DNA of 5,272 nt, from NCBI GenBank assembly GCA_003645735.1, contig QNBQ01000161.1:1-5272 (forward strand), written 5' to 3'. Positions 1-5,272 of the stretch are shown piece by piece. The notes beneath the pieces were generated by a model. That model made no database searches. It saw only the letters and a program-made list of their open reading frames with translations, and had not been told where the DNA came from. How positions within the stretch are numbered: the stretch's first letter is position 1; the number at the start of each line of letters is the position of its first letter. The DNA is from Candidatus Poribacteria bacterium. GTDB taxonomy: Bacteria; Poribacteria; WGA-4E; B28-G17. The position numbers and the translations under genes are program-made.

Positions 1-80
1 ATGGCCCTGTCGGCGCAGCCCGATCTCAGCTCTAAGGTCAGCGGCTTTTCAAGCTTGGCGAGCAGCTCCAGCGGGCTCAT
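1..80 (-). CDS. N-terminal fragment of a RecG-like ATP-dependent DNA helicase (partial, runs off left edge)
   Basis: Only the first 26 codons are visible, read leftward from an ATG at 80-78; the frame is open to the window edge. The peptide begins MSPLELLAKLEKPLTLELR and continues with SGCADRA. Several RecG helicases start with a short helical segment of the type LEKxLxLExxxGxxDRAVIGGL, placed before the wedge domain, and this fragment ends exactly where the VIGGL part would follow. RecG remodels stalled replication forks and branched DNA in the cytoplasm. No helicase motif is inside the window, so the assignment rests on this short pattern. No Shine-Dalgarno sequence precedes the ATG, and the best -10 box lies only 11 bases upstream, so the mRNA could be nearly leaderless. 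Upstream in-frame TTG and GTG codons at about 92 and 101 are alternative starts. The gene is divergent from the membrane protein gene at 159. Confidence 0.42.
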   Translation of the reverse strand, partial: MSPLELLAKLEKPLTLELRSGCADRA

Positions 81-91
81 GGCCGAATTCA

Positions 92-100
92 ATTTTATCA
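92..100 (-). promoter_or_regulatory. Extended -10 promoter element for the leftward RecG-like gene
   Basis: On the minus strand the sequence reads TGATAAAAT: an extended -10 (TGn) followed by TAAAAT, which matches TATAAT at five of six positions. The spacing-compatible -35 hexamer (TACCAA, 17 bp further upstream) is poor, as is common for extended -10 promoters. The expected transcription start would lie only a few bases before the ATG at 80. This is inferred from consensus matching only. Confidence 0.4.
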
Positions 101-109
101 CATCGGAAC

Positions 110-138
110 TGGAATTGGTAGCCCTCGTCGGGTATAAT
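110..138 (+). promoter_or_regulatory. Sigma70-type promoter for the DUF6785 membrane protein gene
   Basis: A perfect -10 hexamer TATAAT lies at 133-138. At 17-bp spacing the -35 position (110-115) reads TGGAAT, which matches TTGACA at only three of six bases. Transcription would start near 145, leaving a leader of about 14 bases that contains just the ribosome binding site. The promoter lies back to back with the leftward -10 at 92-100. Confidence 0.5.
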
Positions 139-147
139 ATGGGTTCC

Positions 148-153
148 GAGGTG
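148..153 (+). promoter_or_regulatory. Ribosome binding site for the DUF6785 gene
   Basis: GAGGTG at 148-153 is followed by a 5-base spacer before the ATG at 159. This is good Shine-Dalgarno spacing and supports that ATG over internal candidates. Confidence 0.6.
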
Positions 154-158
154 CCGGG

Positions 159-2093
159 ATGAAGGGGAAAGGGCTCGCCGACAGGAACAGGGTCACGGCC
201 AGGGCGGTTCTGATAGGCGCGCTGCTGATCCCCTTGAACGCCTACTGGATAATGTGGGTCGAGGGCGTTTGGAACTCCGGCCACTCCACCTGCCTCTCGC
301 TCATGTGGCACGTGGTTTTAAACCTCCTGATGCTCGTGGGGATAAACGCCCTGCTCAAGAGGTTCCTCCCCCGCGCCGCCTTCAGCCAGGCCGAGCTTAT
401 AACCGTTTACGCGATGCTGACGCTCGCCGGAGGGGTGGCGAGCCGCGACTCATACCAGATACTCGTGCCGGTGATGGGCTGGGCCTTCTGGTTCGCCACA
501 CCCGAAAACGAGTGGGAACAGCTCTTCCACAGATACCTCCCCAAATGGCTGACCGTCCAGGACAAGGAGGTCCTAGGCCCCTTCTACCTGGGCGAATCGA
601 CGCTTTACACCCGCGAGCATATCGAAGCCTTCCTCACCCCCGTCATCTGGTGGACGGTCTTCTTCGCCGTTTTGGGGTTCATGATGATCTGCATCAACAC
701 GCTGCTCAGAAAGCAGTGGACCCACAACGAGAAGCTGAGCTACCCGATCATACAGATCCCCTTGGCCATAACGAGGGAGGGCGGAAGAGCTGAGTTTTTC
801 AAGAACAGGCTGCTATGGACGGGTTTCGCGATAGGGGCGGGGGTCGATCTTCTGAACGGCTTCCACTTCCTCTTCCCGGTCGTTCCCGGCATACCGGTGG
901 GGTATAGGGATCACAACCTCGGCAGGTATTTCACCTCGCATCCCTGGAACGCCATAGGCTATCTGCCGCTGCCGCTTTATCCCTTTGCGATCGGTCTCGG
1001 CTTCTTCCTGCCCCTGGATCTGGCCTTCTCGACCTGGTTTTTCTACCTCTTCAGGAAGTTCCAGCTCGTTTTGGGCGCGGCCATGGGTTTGAGGGCGCTG
1101 CCCGGCTTCCCATACCTGAACCAGCAGTCGACCGGCGCTTGGATAGGGATGTTCTTCGTGGCGATGTGGCTGGCGCGGAGACATCTGGCCGGGGTGGCCA
1201 GGAGGATCTTCCTGGGGTCGCCCGATGTGGACGATTCGGGCGAGCCGATGAGTTACAGGGCGGCTGCCGCCGGGCTGGTTTTGGGAGCTGCCTTCCTGAC
1301 CTTCTTCTGCTTGAGGGCCGGCATGTCGCTCTGGATCATCTTCCCATACTTCCTGATCTTCTTCATGCTCTCGATCGCCATAACGAGGATGCGCGCCGAG
1401 CTGGGGCCTCCCACGCATGAGATCGTCAACATGAACGCGGCCAACATGCTGGTGGACGTCCTGGGCACCAGGAGGATAGGTCCCAACAACCTGTCGATAT
1501 TCCCGCTTTTCTGGTTCTTCTGCGGCAGGGGATACCGCGGCCATCTGATGCCCCATCAGCTTGAGAGCTTCAAGATGGCCGAGGTGGCCGGCATGAACCC
1601 CAAAGGGCTCCCCTGGGCGATGGTTCTGGCGATAGTTTTGGGGAGTTTATCGGCCTTCTGGGCGCTGCTGCATATCTCGTTCAAGGTGGGGCTCGATCTG
1701 ATCCCCATAGGGCACGACTCTGGGGTGTTCCGGAGGCTGGAGGGCTGGCTCACCTATCCCAGGGGGACGAACGTCCCCGCCGTCTCGTTTATGGGTGCCG
1801 GGATGGCCTTCACCTTCTTCCTGATGTTCATGAGGACCAGGTTCCTCTGGTGGCCGTTCCATCCTGCTGGGTATGCCCTGTCGATGAACTTCGGCGTCGA
1901 TTACATCTGGTCCTGCCTGATGATAAGCTCCATACTGAAGTGGGTTGTCCTCAAATACGGCGGCATAAAGGCCTACAGGAGGGCGATACCGTTCTTCATC
2001 GGGGTGGTTTTAGGGGAGTATTGCATCGGCGGCGGCTGGAGCTTGCTGAGCGTCATCCTGAAAAGGCCGACATACGACTTTTACTTCGCTTGA
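159..2093 (+). CDS. DUF6785/DUF6784 family polytopic membrane protein (OPT-transporter-like)
   Basis: A complete 644-residue integral membrane protein with about a dozen or more hydrophobic segments, for example near residues 15-33, 48-65, 79-91, 161-183, 217-240, 270-297, 303-338, 367-409, 486-507, 542-558 and 607-620. Family-like landmarks are the FWFATPENEWE stretch near 110-120, the loop before RxxHNEKLSYPIIQIP near 185-201, RAELGPPTHE at 412-421, WWPFHPAGYALS at 564-575, and the C-terminal FxxGxxLGEYxxGGGW region at 612-627. I read residues 1 to about 530 as DUF6785 and the last 100 or so as DUF6784. These domains co-occur in proteins distantly related to oligopeptide transporters (OPT); the substrate is unknown. 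The start is supported by GAGGTG five bases upstream and a perfect TATAAT. It stands alone on its strand, and its last 13 bases overlap the 3' end of the converging gene. Family call is confident from recognition; transport is inferred. Confidence 0.82.
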   Translation: MKGKGLADRNRVTARAVLIGALLIPLNAYWIMWVEGVWNSGHSTCLSLMWHVVLNLLMLVGINALLKRFLPRAAFSQAELITVYAMLTLAGGVASRDSYQILVPVMGWAFWFATPENEWEQLFHRYLPKWLTVQDKEVLGPFYLGESTLYTREHIEAFLTPVIWWTVFFAVLGFMMICINTLLRKQWTHNEKLSYPIIQIPLAITREGGRAEFFKNRLLWTGFAIGAGVDLLNGFHFLFPVVPGIPVGYRDHNLGRYFTSHPWNAIGYLPLPLYPFAIGLGFFLPLDLAFSTWFFYLFRKFQLVLGAAMGLRALPGFPYLNQQSTGAWIGMFFVAMWLARRHLAGVARRIFLGSPDVDDSGEPMSYRAAAAGLVLGAAFLTFFCLRAGMSLWIIFPYFLIFFMLSIAITRMRAELGPPTHEIVNMNAANMLVDVLGTRRIGPNNLSIFPLFWFFCGRGYRGHLMPHQLESFKMAEVAGMNPKGLPWAMVLAIVLGSLSAFWALLHISFKVGLDLIPIGHDSGVFRRLEGWLTYPRGTNVPAVSFMGAGMAFTFFLMFMRTRFLWWPFHPAGYALSMNFGVDYIWSCLMISSILKWVVLKYGGIKAYRRAIPFFIGVVLGEYCIGGGWSLLSVILKRPTYDFYFA

Positions 2094-3004
2094 GATCCGG
2101 CCAGCCTGAGCTTCCCTTCCCTCACCTCGACCGACGAGACGCCTTTAAACTCGTCGTAGACCCTTTCCATCTCCTCTATCGAGTCGAAGAACCCGATGAT
2201 ATAAGCCGCGCCGAACGACTCCCCCTCCCTCACCCTCAAGCCGCCTATCTCCTGGATCATGCAGACATAACCCCTCTGATGACACCACGCCTCGTAGACG
2301 ATGCCCGGCTCCAGGGTCATGCCGGCCAGCCACGGCCCTCCCCTGATCTTGTATGCCCTGATGAACCTGTCGGGCGGCTTTCCCGACCTCCTGTAAAGGA
2401 ACCTCTCGTCCGGGGCGAAGTCCTCACAGAACTCCTCAGCCGGTATGATCCCGTGATAGCTCAGGTAGATCGCCTCGAAGGTATCCCCTCGGCTGTGCTT
2501 GATGTGGCCCGGCATGTCTATCCGGAGGATGAGCGATTCGACGTCGTTGGCGCTGGTTATCCGATCGGAGGCGAGGATGAACCTCCTCCCCTCGAGGAAT
2601 ACGAGCCACTGCTGCCACAGCGAGCCGGGCTTGTATCCGGGCGCCGCCTCCCTGAACCTGAACCACTGCCTCACCCCGATCACCCCCCTGCCGCAGACCA
2701 CCTCGAAATCCAGCCTGCCCGCTTTTGTGCAGATCTGGGGTAGCTCGACGTATCGCTTCGGGATGTTCCCGTGGATCTTATCGCCCCATCTGTATCTCAT
2801 CTCGGACGGCGTTTCGGGTTTATCCTCGCCCGGCTCCAGGAGGAAATCGACCACATCCAGCCCAAACCCCAGATCCCTGGCGCCGGTGAGCTTATCCGTG
2901 AAGCTTCCGCCCGCTACCCCGCTGACATACCCCTCCGTCCTCACCTCCGCGCATAGCTTGTCAGTTTCGATCCGAATCCTTCCCTCGTCTATTTCAACTT
3001 TCAT
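2081..3004 (-). CDS. Conserved hypothetical soluble protein, probably beta-rich
   Basis: A complete 307-residue protein that I cannot assign to a named family. It has no signal peptide or membrane segment, so it is likely cytoplasmic. The N-terminus (MKVEIDEGRIRIETDKLCAEV) and most of the chain alternate short strand-like stretches with glycine and proline turns. Aromatic and charged patches follow: YRWGDKIHGN at 71-80, VRQWFRFREA at 111-120, SLWQQWLVFLEGRRFILASD at 128-147, YLSYHGIIP at 180-188, and GIVYEAWCHQRGY at 234-246. This pattern resembles beta-sandwich carbohydrate-active or galactose-mutarotase-like folds, but that is a guess from appearance and no catalytic motif is certain. The start is supported by AGGGGGA six bases upstream and by an extended -10 promoter. 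It converges with the DUF6785 gene and overlaps its end by 13 bp; it diverges from the downstream operon. It is a real gene because its codon style matches its neighbours and its promoter and ribosome site are well formed. Confidence 0.78.
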   Translation of the reverse strand: MKVEIDEGRIRIETDKLCAEVRTEGYVSGVAGGSFTDKLTGARDLGFGLDVVDFLLEPGEDKPETPSEMRYRWGDKIHGNIPKRYVELPQICTKAGRLDFEVVCGRGVIGVRQWFRFREAAPGYKPGSLWQQWLVFLEGRRFILASDRITSANDVESLILRIDMPGHIKHSRGDTFEAIYLSYHGIIPAEEFCEDFAPDERFLYRRSGKPPDRFIRAYKIRGGPWLAGMTLEPGIVYEAWCHQRGYVCMIQEIGGLRVREGESFGAAYIIGFFDSIEEMERVYDEFKGVSSVEVREGKLRLAGSQAK

Positions 3005-3010
3005 GCCGCT

Positions 3011-3017
3011 TCCCCCT
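3011..3017 (-). promoter_or_regulatory. Ribosome binding site for the 307-residue hypothetical gene
   Basis: On the minus strand AGGGGGA ends six bases before the ATG (3004-3002). The same AGGGGGA motif precedes the DUF4350 gene at 4554-4560, suggesting a typical form for this genome. Confidence 0.55.
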
Positions 3018-3033
3018 CTGAGGATTTCGCGTA

Positions 3034-3062
3034 ATTATACCATCACGGGGGTTCGAGATCAC
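3034..3062 (-). promoter_or_regulatory. Extended -10 promoter for the 307-residue hypothetical gene
   Basis: On the minus strand the sequence reads TGGTATAAT (forward 3042-3034), a perfect extended -10 element. The 17-bp-spaced -35 position (forward 3062-3057) reads GTGATC and matches TTGACA at only three positions, which extended -10 promoters tolerate. Transcription would start near 3027, giving a leader of about 23 bases that carries the AGGGGGA ribosome site. Confidence 0.6.
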
Positions 3063-3069
3063 GGCTCGC

Positions 3070-3098
3070 TTGACCGAGCGGGGAGGATGGATTATACT
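3070..3098 (+). promoter_or_regulatory. Sigma70-type promoter for the GPDP-membrane/DUF4129/DUF4350 operon
   Basis: TTGACC at 3070-3075 (five of six matches to TTGACA) is followed by a 17-bp spacer and TATACT at 3093-3098 (five of six matches to TATAAT). The predicted start is near 3105, about 30 bases before the GTG at 3135. It lies 7 bp from the presumed -35 position of the leftward promoter, so polymerases or a single regulator could affect both. Confidence 0.7.
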
Positions 3099-3123
3099 TC
3101 ACTTCGGACATGTCAGAGGCCCT

Positions 3124-3128
3124 GGAGG
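3124..3128 (+). promoter_or_regulatory. Ribosome binding site that sets the GTG start at 3135
   Basis: GGAGG at 3124-3128 is followed by a 6-base spacer before GTG at 3135. The competing ATG at 3087 has a GGAGG directly abutting it with no spacer, and it lies between the -35 and -10 boxes of the promoter, so it would be upstream of the mRNA start. Confidence 0.65.
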
Positions 3129-3134
3129 TGGGCG

Positions 3135-3953
3135 GTGAACCGGTATTCCCTGAGGGCCATGGGGGTGGGCGATATCCTCGATACCACCTTCAGCCTCTAT
3201 CGGGAGAGCTTCCTCCTCTTCATCGGCATAACCGCTGCGCTTTACATCCCGTATGGGGCGGTGGATCTGCTGATCAGAAGGGCGGACCCCAAAGCGGGAG
3301 GGTTGAGCGAGCTTATCAGGCTTCTCCTCATCGATCCGCTGGCCACGGGCGCCCTCACGTTTGCCGTCGCCGAGAGATACCTCGGCAGGAGGGCGGGGAT
3401 AAAGGAGGCGCTTTCCGCTGTGAGATACACCTCCATCCTCTTCGCCAGCATATTGGTGGGGCTTGTCGTAGGGGGGCTTATCCAGGTCGTCTCGCTGATC
3501 GGCATGGCGCTGATGAGGGGAGGGGCGGCTGTGGTAGGGGTGCCGTTGGTGATCGCGATGGTCCCGGCGGTCATCTACCTGACCGTGAGGTGGAACTTCT
3601 ACCCCCAGGCCATCATGATCGAGAGATACAGAGCCGTCGGCTCGCTCGGGAGGAGCTGGGGGCTGGTCGGGGGGTTTTGGTGGAGGGTCTTCGGGATCAT
3701 CTTCATCGCCTCGCTGATCTCCCTGGCGCCGCTGCTTGTGATAGGGGCCGCCCTTGAGCTGGTCACGATGAGATACTCGCCCGGCGGATGGATGGTCCCG
3801 TCGATCGCCGTAACCGTCCTGTCGATCCTCTTCATGCCGATCTACAGAATAGCTCAGACGCTTCTCTACTTCGACCTGAGGGTTAGGAAGGAGGCTTTCG
3901 ATTTGGAGCTCATGGCCCAGAGCCTGGGGGAACCGACGGAGAGGATGGGCTGA
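3135..3953 (+). CDS. Membrane protein with glycerophosphodiester phosphodiesterase membrane-domain-like sequence
   Basis: A 272-residue integral membrane protein when read from the GTG. The N-terminus NRYSLRAMGVGDILDTTFSL, followed by YRESFLLFIG, is typical of the family named for the membrane domain of some glycerophosphoryl diester phosphodiesterases (PF10110-like). The C-terminus LLYFDLRVRKEAFDLELM (243-260) is the other family hallmark. Hydrophobic segments lie near residues 25-44, 65-79, 99-125, 131-152, 184-208 and 220-242, giving about six spans. The catalytic phosphodiesterase domain is absent, so no enzymatic role follows. The open frame extends upstream to 2499 antisense to the neighbouring gene, but the promoter at 3070-3098 and the GGAGG at 3124 place the start at 3135. 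It leads an operon with DUF4129 and DUF4350 proteins, an arrangement known from MoxR/DUF58 clusters. Its TGA is three bases from the next ATG, which is in the same frame. Role is probably envelope-related; this is inference. Confidence 0.78.
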   Translation: MNRYSLRAMGVGDILDTTFSLYRESFLLFIGITAALYIPYGAVDLLIRRADPKAGGLSELIRLLLIDPLATGALTFAVAERYLGRRAGIKEALSAVRYTSILFASILVGLVVGGLIQVVSLIGMALMRGGAAVVGVPLVIAMVPAVIYLTVRWNFYPQAIMIERYRAVGSLGRSWGLVGGFWWRVFGIIFIASLISLAPLLVIGAALELVTMRYSPGGWMVPSIAVTVLSILFMPIYRIAQTLLYFDLRVRKEAFDLELMAQSLGEPTERMG

Positions 3954-3956
3954 AAA

Positions 3957-4571
3957 ATGGCCTTTCTGCTTTCAGTTCTCATCTTTTCATACCTTCAAGG
4001 CGTTGCCCAGCCGTATGATCCGCCCCCGTTCGAGGAGATGCGGGAGGCGTTGCGGGAGATTCTGTCCCGGGAGGGGTTTGAGCTCAAACCGGAGGGGCGG
4101 CCCCGGAGCGAAACCTCCTTCGACCCTGAGCCTCTGCTGTTCATCCTGGGGATCTCCATCGCGGGCGCGGCGTTGATCCTGCTGGGACTCGGAATTCGTG
4201 CCTCTTTGACGACCGATCGATCGGTCGAGGCCGCCTCAGAGGCGCGGGGCGGGGCGAGGATGCCCAGCTCGGAGGAGATGTTCGAGGAGCTTTCGAGGCT
4301 CGAAAGGGAGGGCGATCTGCAAGGCGTCGTGAGGGCGGCCTATCTGGCGGCCCTCCTCCGCCTGCACGAGAAAGGGCTGCTGAGATACGACCCCTCGGCC
4401 ACGGATGGGGAGTATCTGGAACAGCTCAGCTCGGACAATCGCATACACACCCTCTTCTCCCGGCTCTCCCAGGCCTTCGCGGAGGTGCGGTATGGCCACA
4501 GGCGGCCCGATCCGGAGATGGCCCGCATGTGTCGATCGATATCCGAGGAGATCAGGGGGATGTTCCCATGA
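3957..4571 (+). CDS. DUF4129 domain-containing membrane protein
   Basis: A complete 204-residue protein. Residues 1-18 form a hydrophobic signal-like or first membrane segment. An extracytoplasmic stretch follows, with the FEEMREALREILSREGFELKP helix (25-45) that is usual just before the membrane span of DUF4129 proteins. A transmembrane helix lies at about 58-80. After a charged linker comes the cytoplasmic DUF4129 domain (about 105-190), with the pattern AAYLAALLRLHEKGLLRY, then DGEYLEQL, and FAEVRYG at 174-180 as the closing signature. DUF4129 domains occur in transglutaminase-like proteins and in short proteins beside MoxR and DUF58 genes; this is the short form and has no transglutaminase domain. 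The nearest purine-rich site (GGAGAGGA, 3938-3945) is rather far upstream, so translation is probably coupled to the preceding gene. Its end overlaps the next start as ATGA. An 18-bp palindrome lies in the linker codons. Confidence 0.85.
   Translation: MAFLLSVLIFSYLQGVAQPYDPPPFEEMREALREILSREGFELKPEGRPRSETSFDPEPLLFILGISIAGAALILLGLGIRASLTTDRSVEAASEARGGARMPSSEEMFEELSRLEREGDLQGVVRAAYLAALLRLHEKGLLRYDPSATDGEYLEQLSSDNRIHTLFSRLSQAFAEVRYGHRRPDPEMARMCRSISEEIRGMFP
4210..4227. repeat. 18-bp perfect palindrome inside the DUF4129 gene
   Basis: The sequence CGACCGATCGATCGGTCG is its own reverse complement across all 18 bases. It falls in the codons for the linker after the membrane helix (residues TDRSVE region, about 86-90). 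It contains two overlapping CGATCG sites. There is no spacer, so it resembles a dimeric protein-binding site more than an RNA hairpin. Function is unknown. Confidence 0.6.
4554..4560 (+). promoter_or_regulatory. Ribosome binding site for the DUF4350 gene
   Basis: AGGGGGA, inside the last codons of the DUF4129 gene, ends seven bases before the ATG at 4568. Together with the ATGA overlap it points to coupled translation of the two genes. Confidence 0.55.
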
Positions 4572-5272
4572 GGGCGTGGTTTCTAATTCTCCCCCTGGCG
4601 ATCGCCCTCTCCGCCCCTTACTCCACGCTCTCGAAGCGGTGGGACGGGCTGATGGCCCTTTATATGCTCCTCGAAGAGCTCGGGTATGAGGTGAGGAGGG
4701 TGACCGGCAGCCCGTTCCGCCTGCCGAAGGGGATGCGCGCTTTCTTCCTGGTTCAGCCCTCCGAGGAGCTGAAGGAAGGGGAGATCGATGAGCTGGTGGA
4801 GTGGGCGGGGAGGGGGAACGTCCTGATCGCCGCGGGCGATCTTCCTTTAGCCCCTCTGGCGGAGAGGCTCGGCCTCAGGCTCGTCGAGGGAAGCGGGATA
4901 TTCGAGAGCGGGGCGATCGGCGTCCAATTACGTAAGCCGAGGGTTGAGAGGGCGATCGTGAAGACGACCTGGAGGCTGAGGCCGTGGGATAGTAGGAGCG
5001 ATGTGATCCCGCTGTGCGGCGACGCGGAGGGGGCGACGGTCGTCATGGTCAGGCTCGGAAGGGGTGTCGTCTTCCTGATCTCCTCGCCCTTCCCCCTGAC
5101 GAACGCCGGGCTGAAATATGAGGAGAACGTCGACTTGCTTTCCAACCTCCTCTCCTTCCTCCCGAGGGGGAGCGAGGTGGGGTTCGACGAATATCACCAC
5201 GGGCTGAGGACGATCAGGCTTCCGATGGGGGAGCTGATCTCGATCGGGGGGTTTCTGGCCTCGCCCCTGGGG
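4568..5272 (+). CDS. DUF4350 domain-containing protein (partial, runs off right edge)
   Basis: The frame opens with ATG at 4568, overlapping the previous stop as ATGA, and stays open for 235 codons to the window end. Residues 4-17 are hydrophobic and act as a signal or membrane anchor. The DUF4350 region follows: SKRWDGLMALYMLLEELGYEV (22-42), FFLVQPSEEL near 59-68, DELVEWAGRGNVLIAAG (74-90), GRGVVFLISSPFPLTNAGL (164-182), N187, and the family hallmark FDEYHHG at 206-212. The fold resembles a glutamine-amidotransferase-like/ThuA-type alpha-beta domain, without a clear catalytic cysteine visible here. Family members usually have a membrane helix after FDEYHHG, and the final visible residues, SIGGFLASPLG, look like the approach to one. 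These proteins sit between DUF4129 and MoxR genes in many bacteria, so a MoxR AAA+ ATPase is the expected next gene. Family call is firm; molecular function is not known. Confidence 0.85.
   Translation, partial: MRAWFLILPLAIALSAPYSTLSKRWDGLMALYMLLEELGYEVRRVTGSPFRLPKGMRAFFLVQPSEELKEGEIDELVEWAGRGNVLIAAGDLPLAPLAERLGLRLVEGSGIFESGAIGVQLRKPRVERAIVKTTWRLRPWDSRSDVIPLCGDAEGATVVMVRLGRGVVFLISSPFPLTNAGLKYEENVDLLSNLLSFLPRGSEVGFDEYHHGLRTIRLPMGELISIGGFLASPLG

Noticed and set aside
813..1556. 247-codon open frame on the minus strand inside the DUF6785 gene
   Set aside because: It is rich in Gln, Glu, Pro and Arg, has no recognisable domain or ribosome site, and lies wholly antisense to a well-supported membrane protein gene.
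2132..2156. Possible terminator hairpin just downstream of the DUF6785 stop (7-bp stem, 11-base loop)
   Set aside because: No T-run follows on either strand, and the stem lies inside the converging coding sequence, so a rho-independent terminator cannot be supported.
1850..2743. 297-codon open frame on the plus strand spanning the convergent junction
   Set aside because: It overlaps the DUF6785 3' end and lies antisense to the hypothetical gene. Its composition, rich in Arg, Pro, Asp and His, is typical of an out-of-frame shadow in GC-rich DNA.
2499..3134. N-terminal extension of the membrane protein frame upstream of the GTG at 3135
   Set aside because: It runs antisense to the 307-residue gene, and its translation is serine/proline-rich and unlike the family. 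The promoter at 3070-3098 and the GGAGG at 3124 place the start at 3135.
3110..3757. 215-codon plus-strand frame overlapping the GPDP-membrane-like gene
   Set aside because: Gly/Arg/His-rich shadow frame with no family resemblance; the overlapping frame encodes clear membrane helices and family hallmarks.
4597..4606. GGCGATCGCC, the core of the cyanobacterial HIP1 repeat
   Set aside because: Only one full copy is seen in the window, whereas HIP1-rich genomes carry it densely, and the gene content does not suggest a cyanobacterium.

Overview
This is a GC-rich bacterial window with no rRNA, tRNA, mobile element or CRISPR array. Arginine is written mostly as AGG, glycine often as GGG, and ATA isoleucine codons are frequent. 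The large DUF6785/DUF6784-type membrane protein together with this codon style recalls Candidatus Poribacteria and related MAG lineages (Armatimonadota or Planctomycetota are alternatives). That assignment rests on impression from the sequence, not on a search.

Layout. Positions 1-80 (minus strand) hold the first 26 codons of a gene running off the left edge; its N-terminus resembles that of RecG helicases. A short intergenic region (81-158) carries two diverging promoters. Positions 159-2093 (plus) encode a 644-residue polytopic membrane protein of the DUF6785/DUF6784 family, distantly OPT-transporter-like. It converges on a 307-residue soluble protein of unknown function (3004-2081, minus), and the two genes overlap by 13 bp at their 3' ends. 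A second divergent promoter region (3005-3134) separates that gene from a rightward operon. The operon contains a 272-residue membrane protein resembling the glycerophosphodiester phosphodiesterase membrane domain (3135-3953), a DUF4129 protein (3957-4571) and a DUF4350 protein (4568 to beyond the window end).

How the genes may work together. The three operon genes are tightly packed (3-bp gap, then a 4-bp ATGA overlap) and follow the order known from many bacterial MoxR/DUF58 clusters: GPDP-membrane-domain protein, DUF4129, DUF4350, then usually a MoxR AAA+ ATPase, a DUF58 protein and often a SpoIIM-like membrane protein. The window probably holds the first half of such an envelope-associated, MoxR-linked operon, and the ATPase should lie just to the right. 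The DUF6785 gene and the 307-residue gene each have their own promoter and show no obvious functional link to the operon.

The best-supported non-coding result is the second divergent promoter region: a TTGACC-17 bp-TATACT promoter facing right and an extended -10 (TGGTATAAT) facing left. It fixes the GTG at 3135 as the operon's first start codon. No completely new system is evident. The least explained items are the 307-residue protein and an 18-bp perfect palindrome inside the DUF4129 gene. No gene-free stretch exceeds 300 bases.
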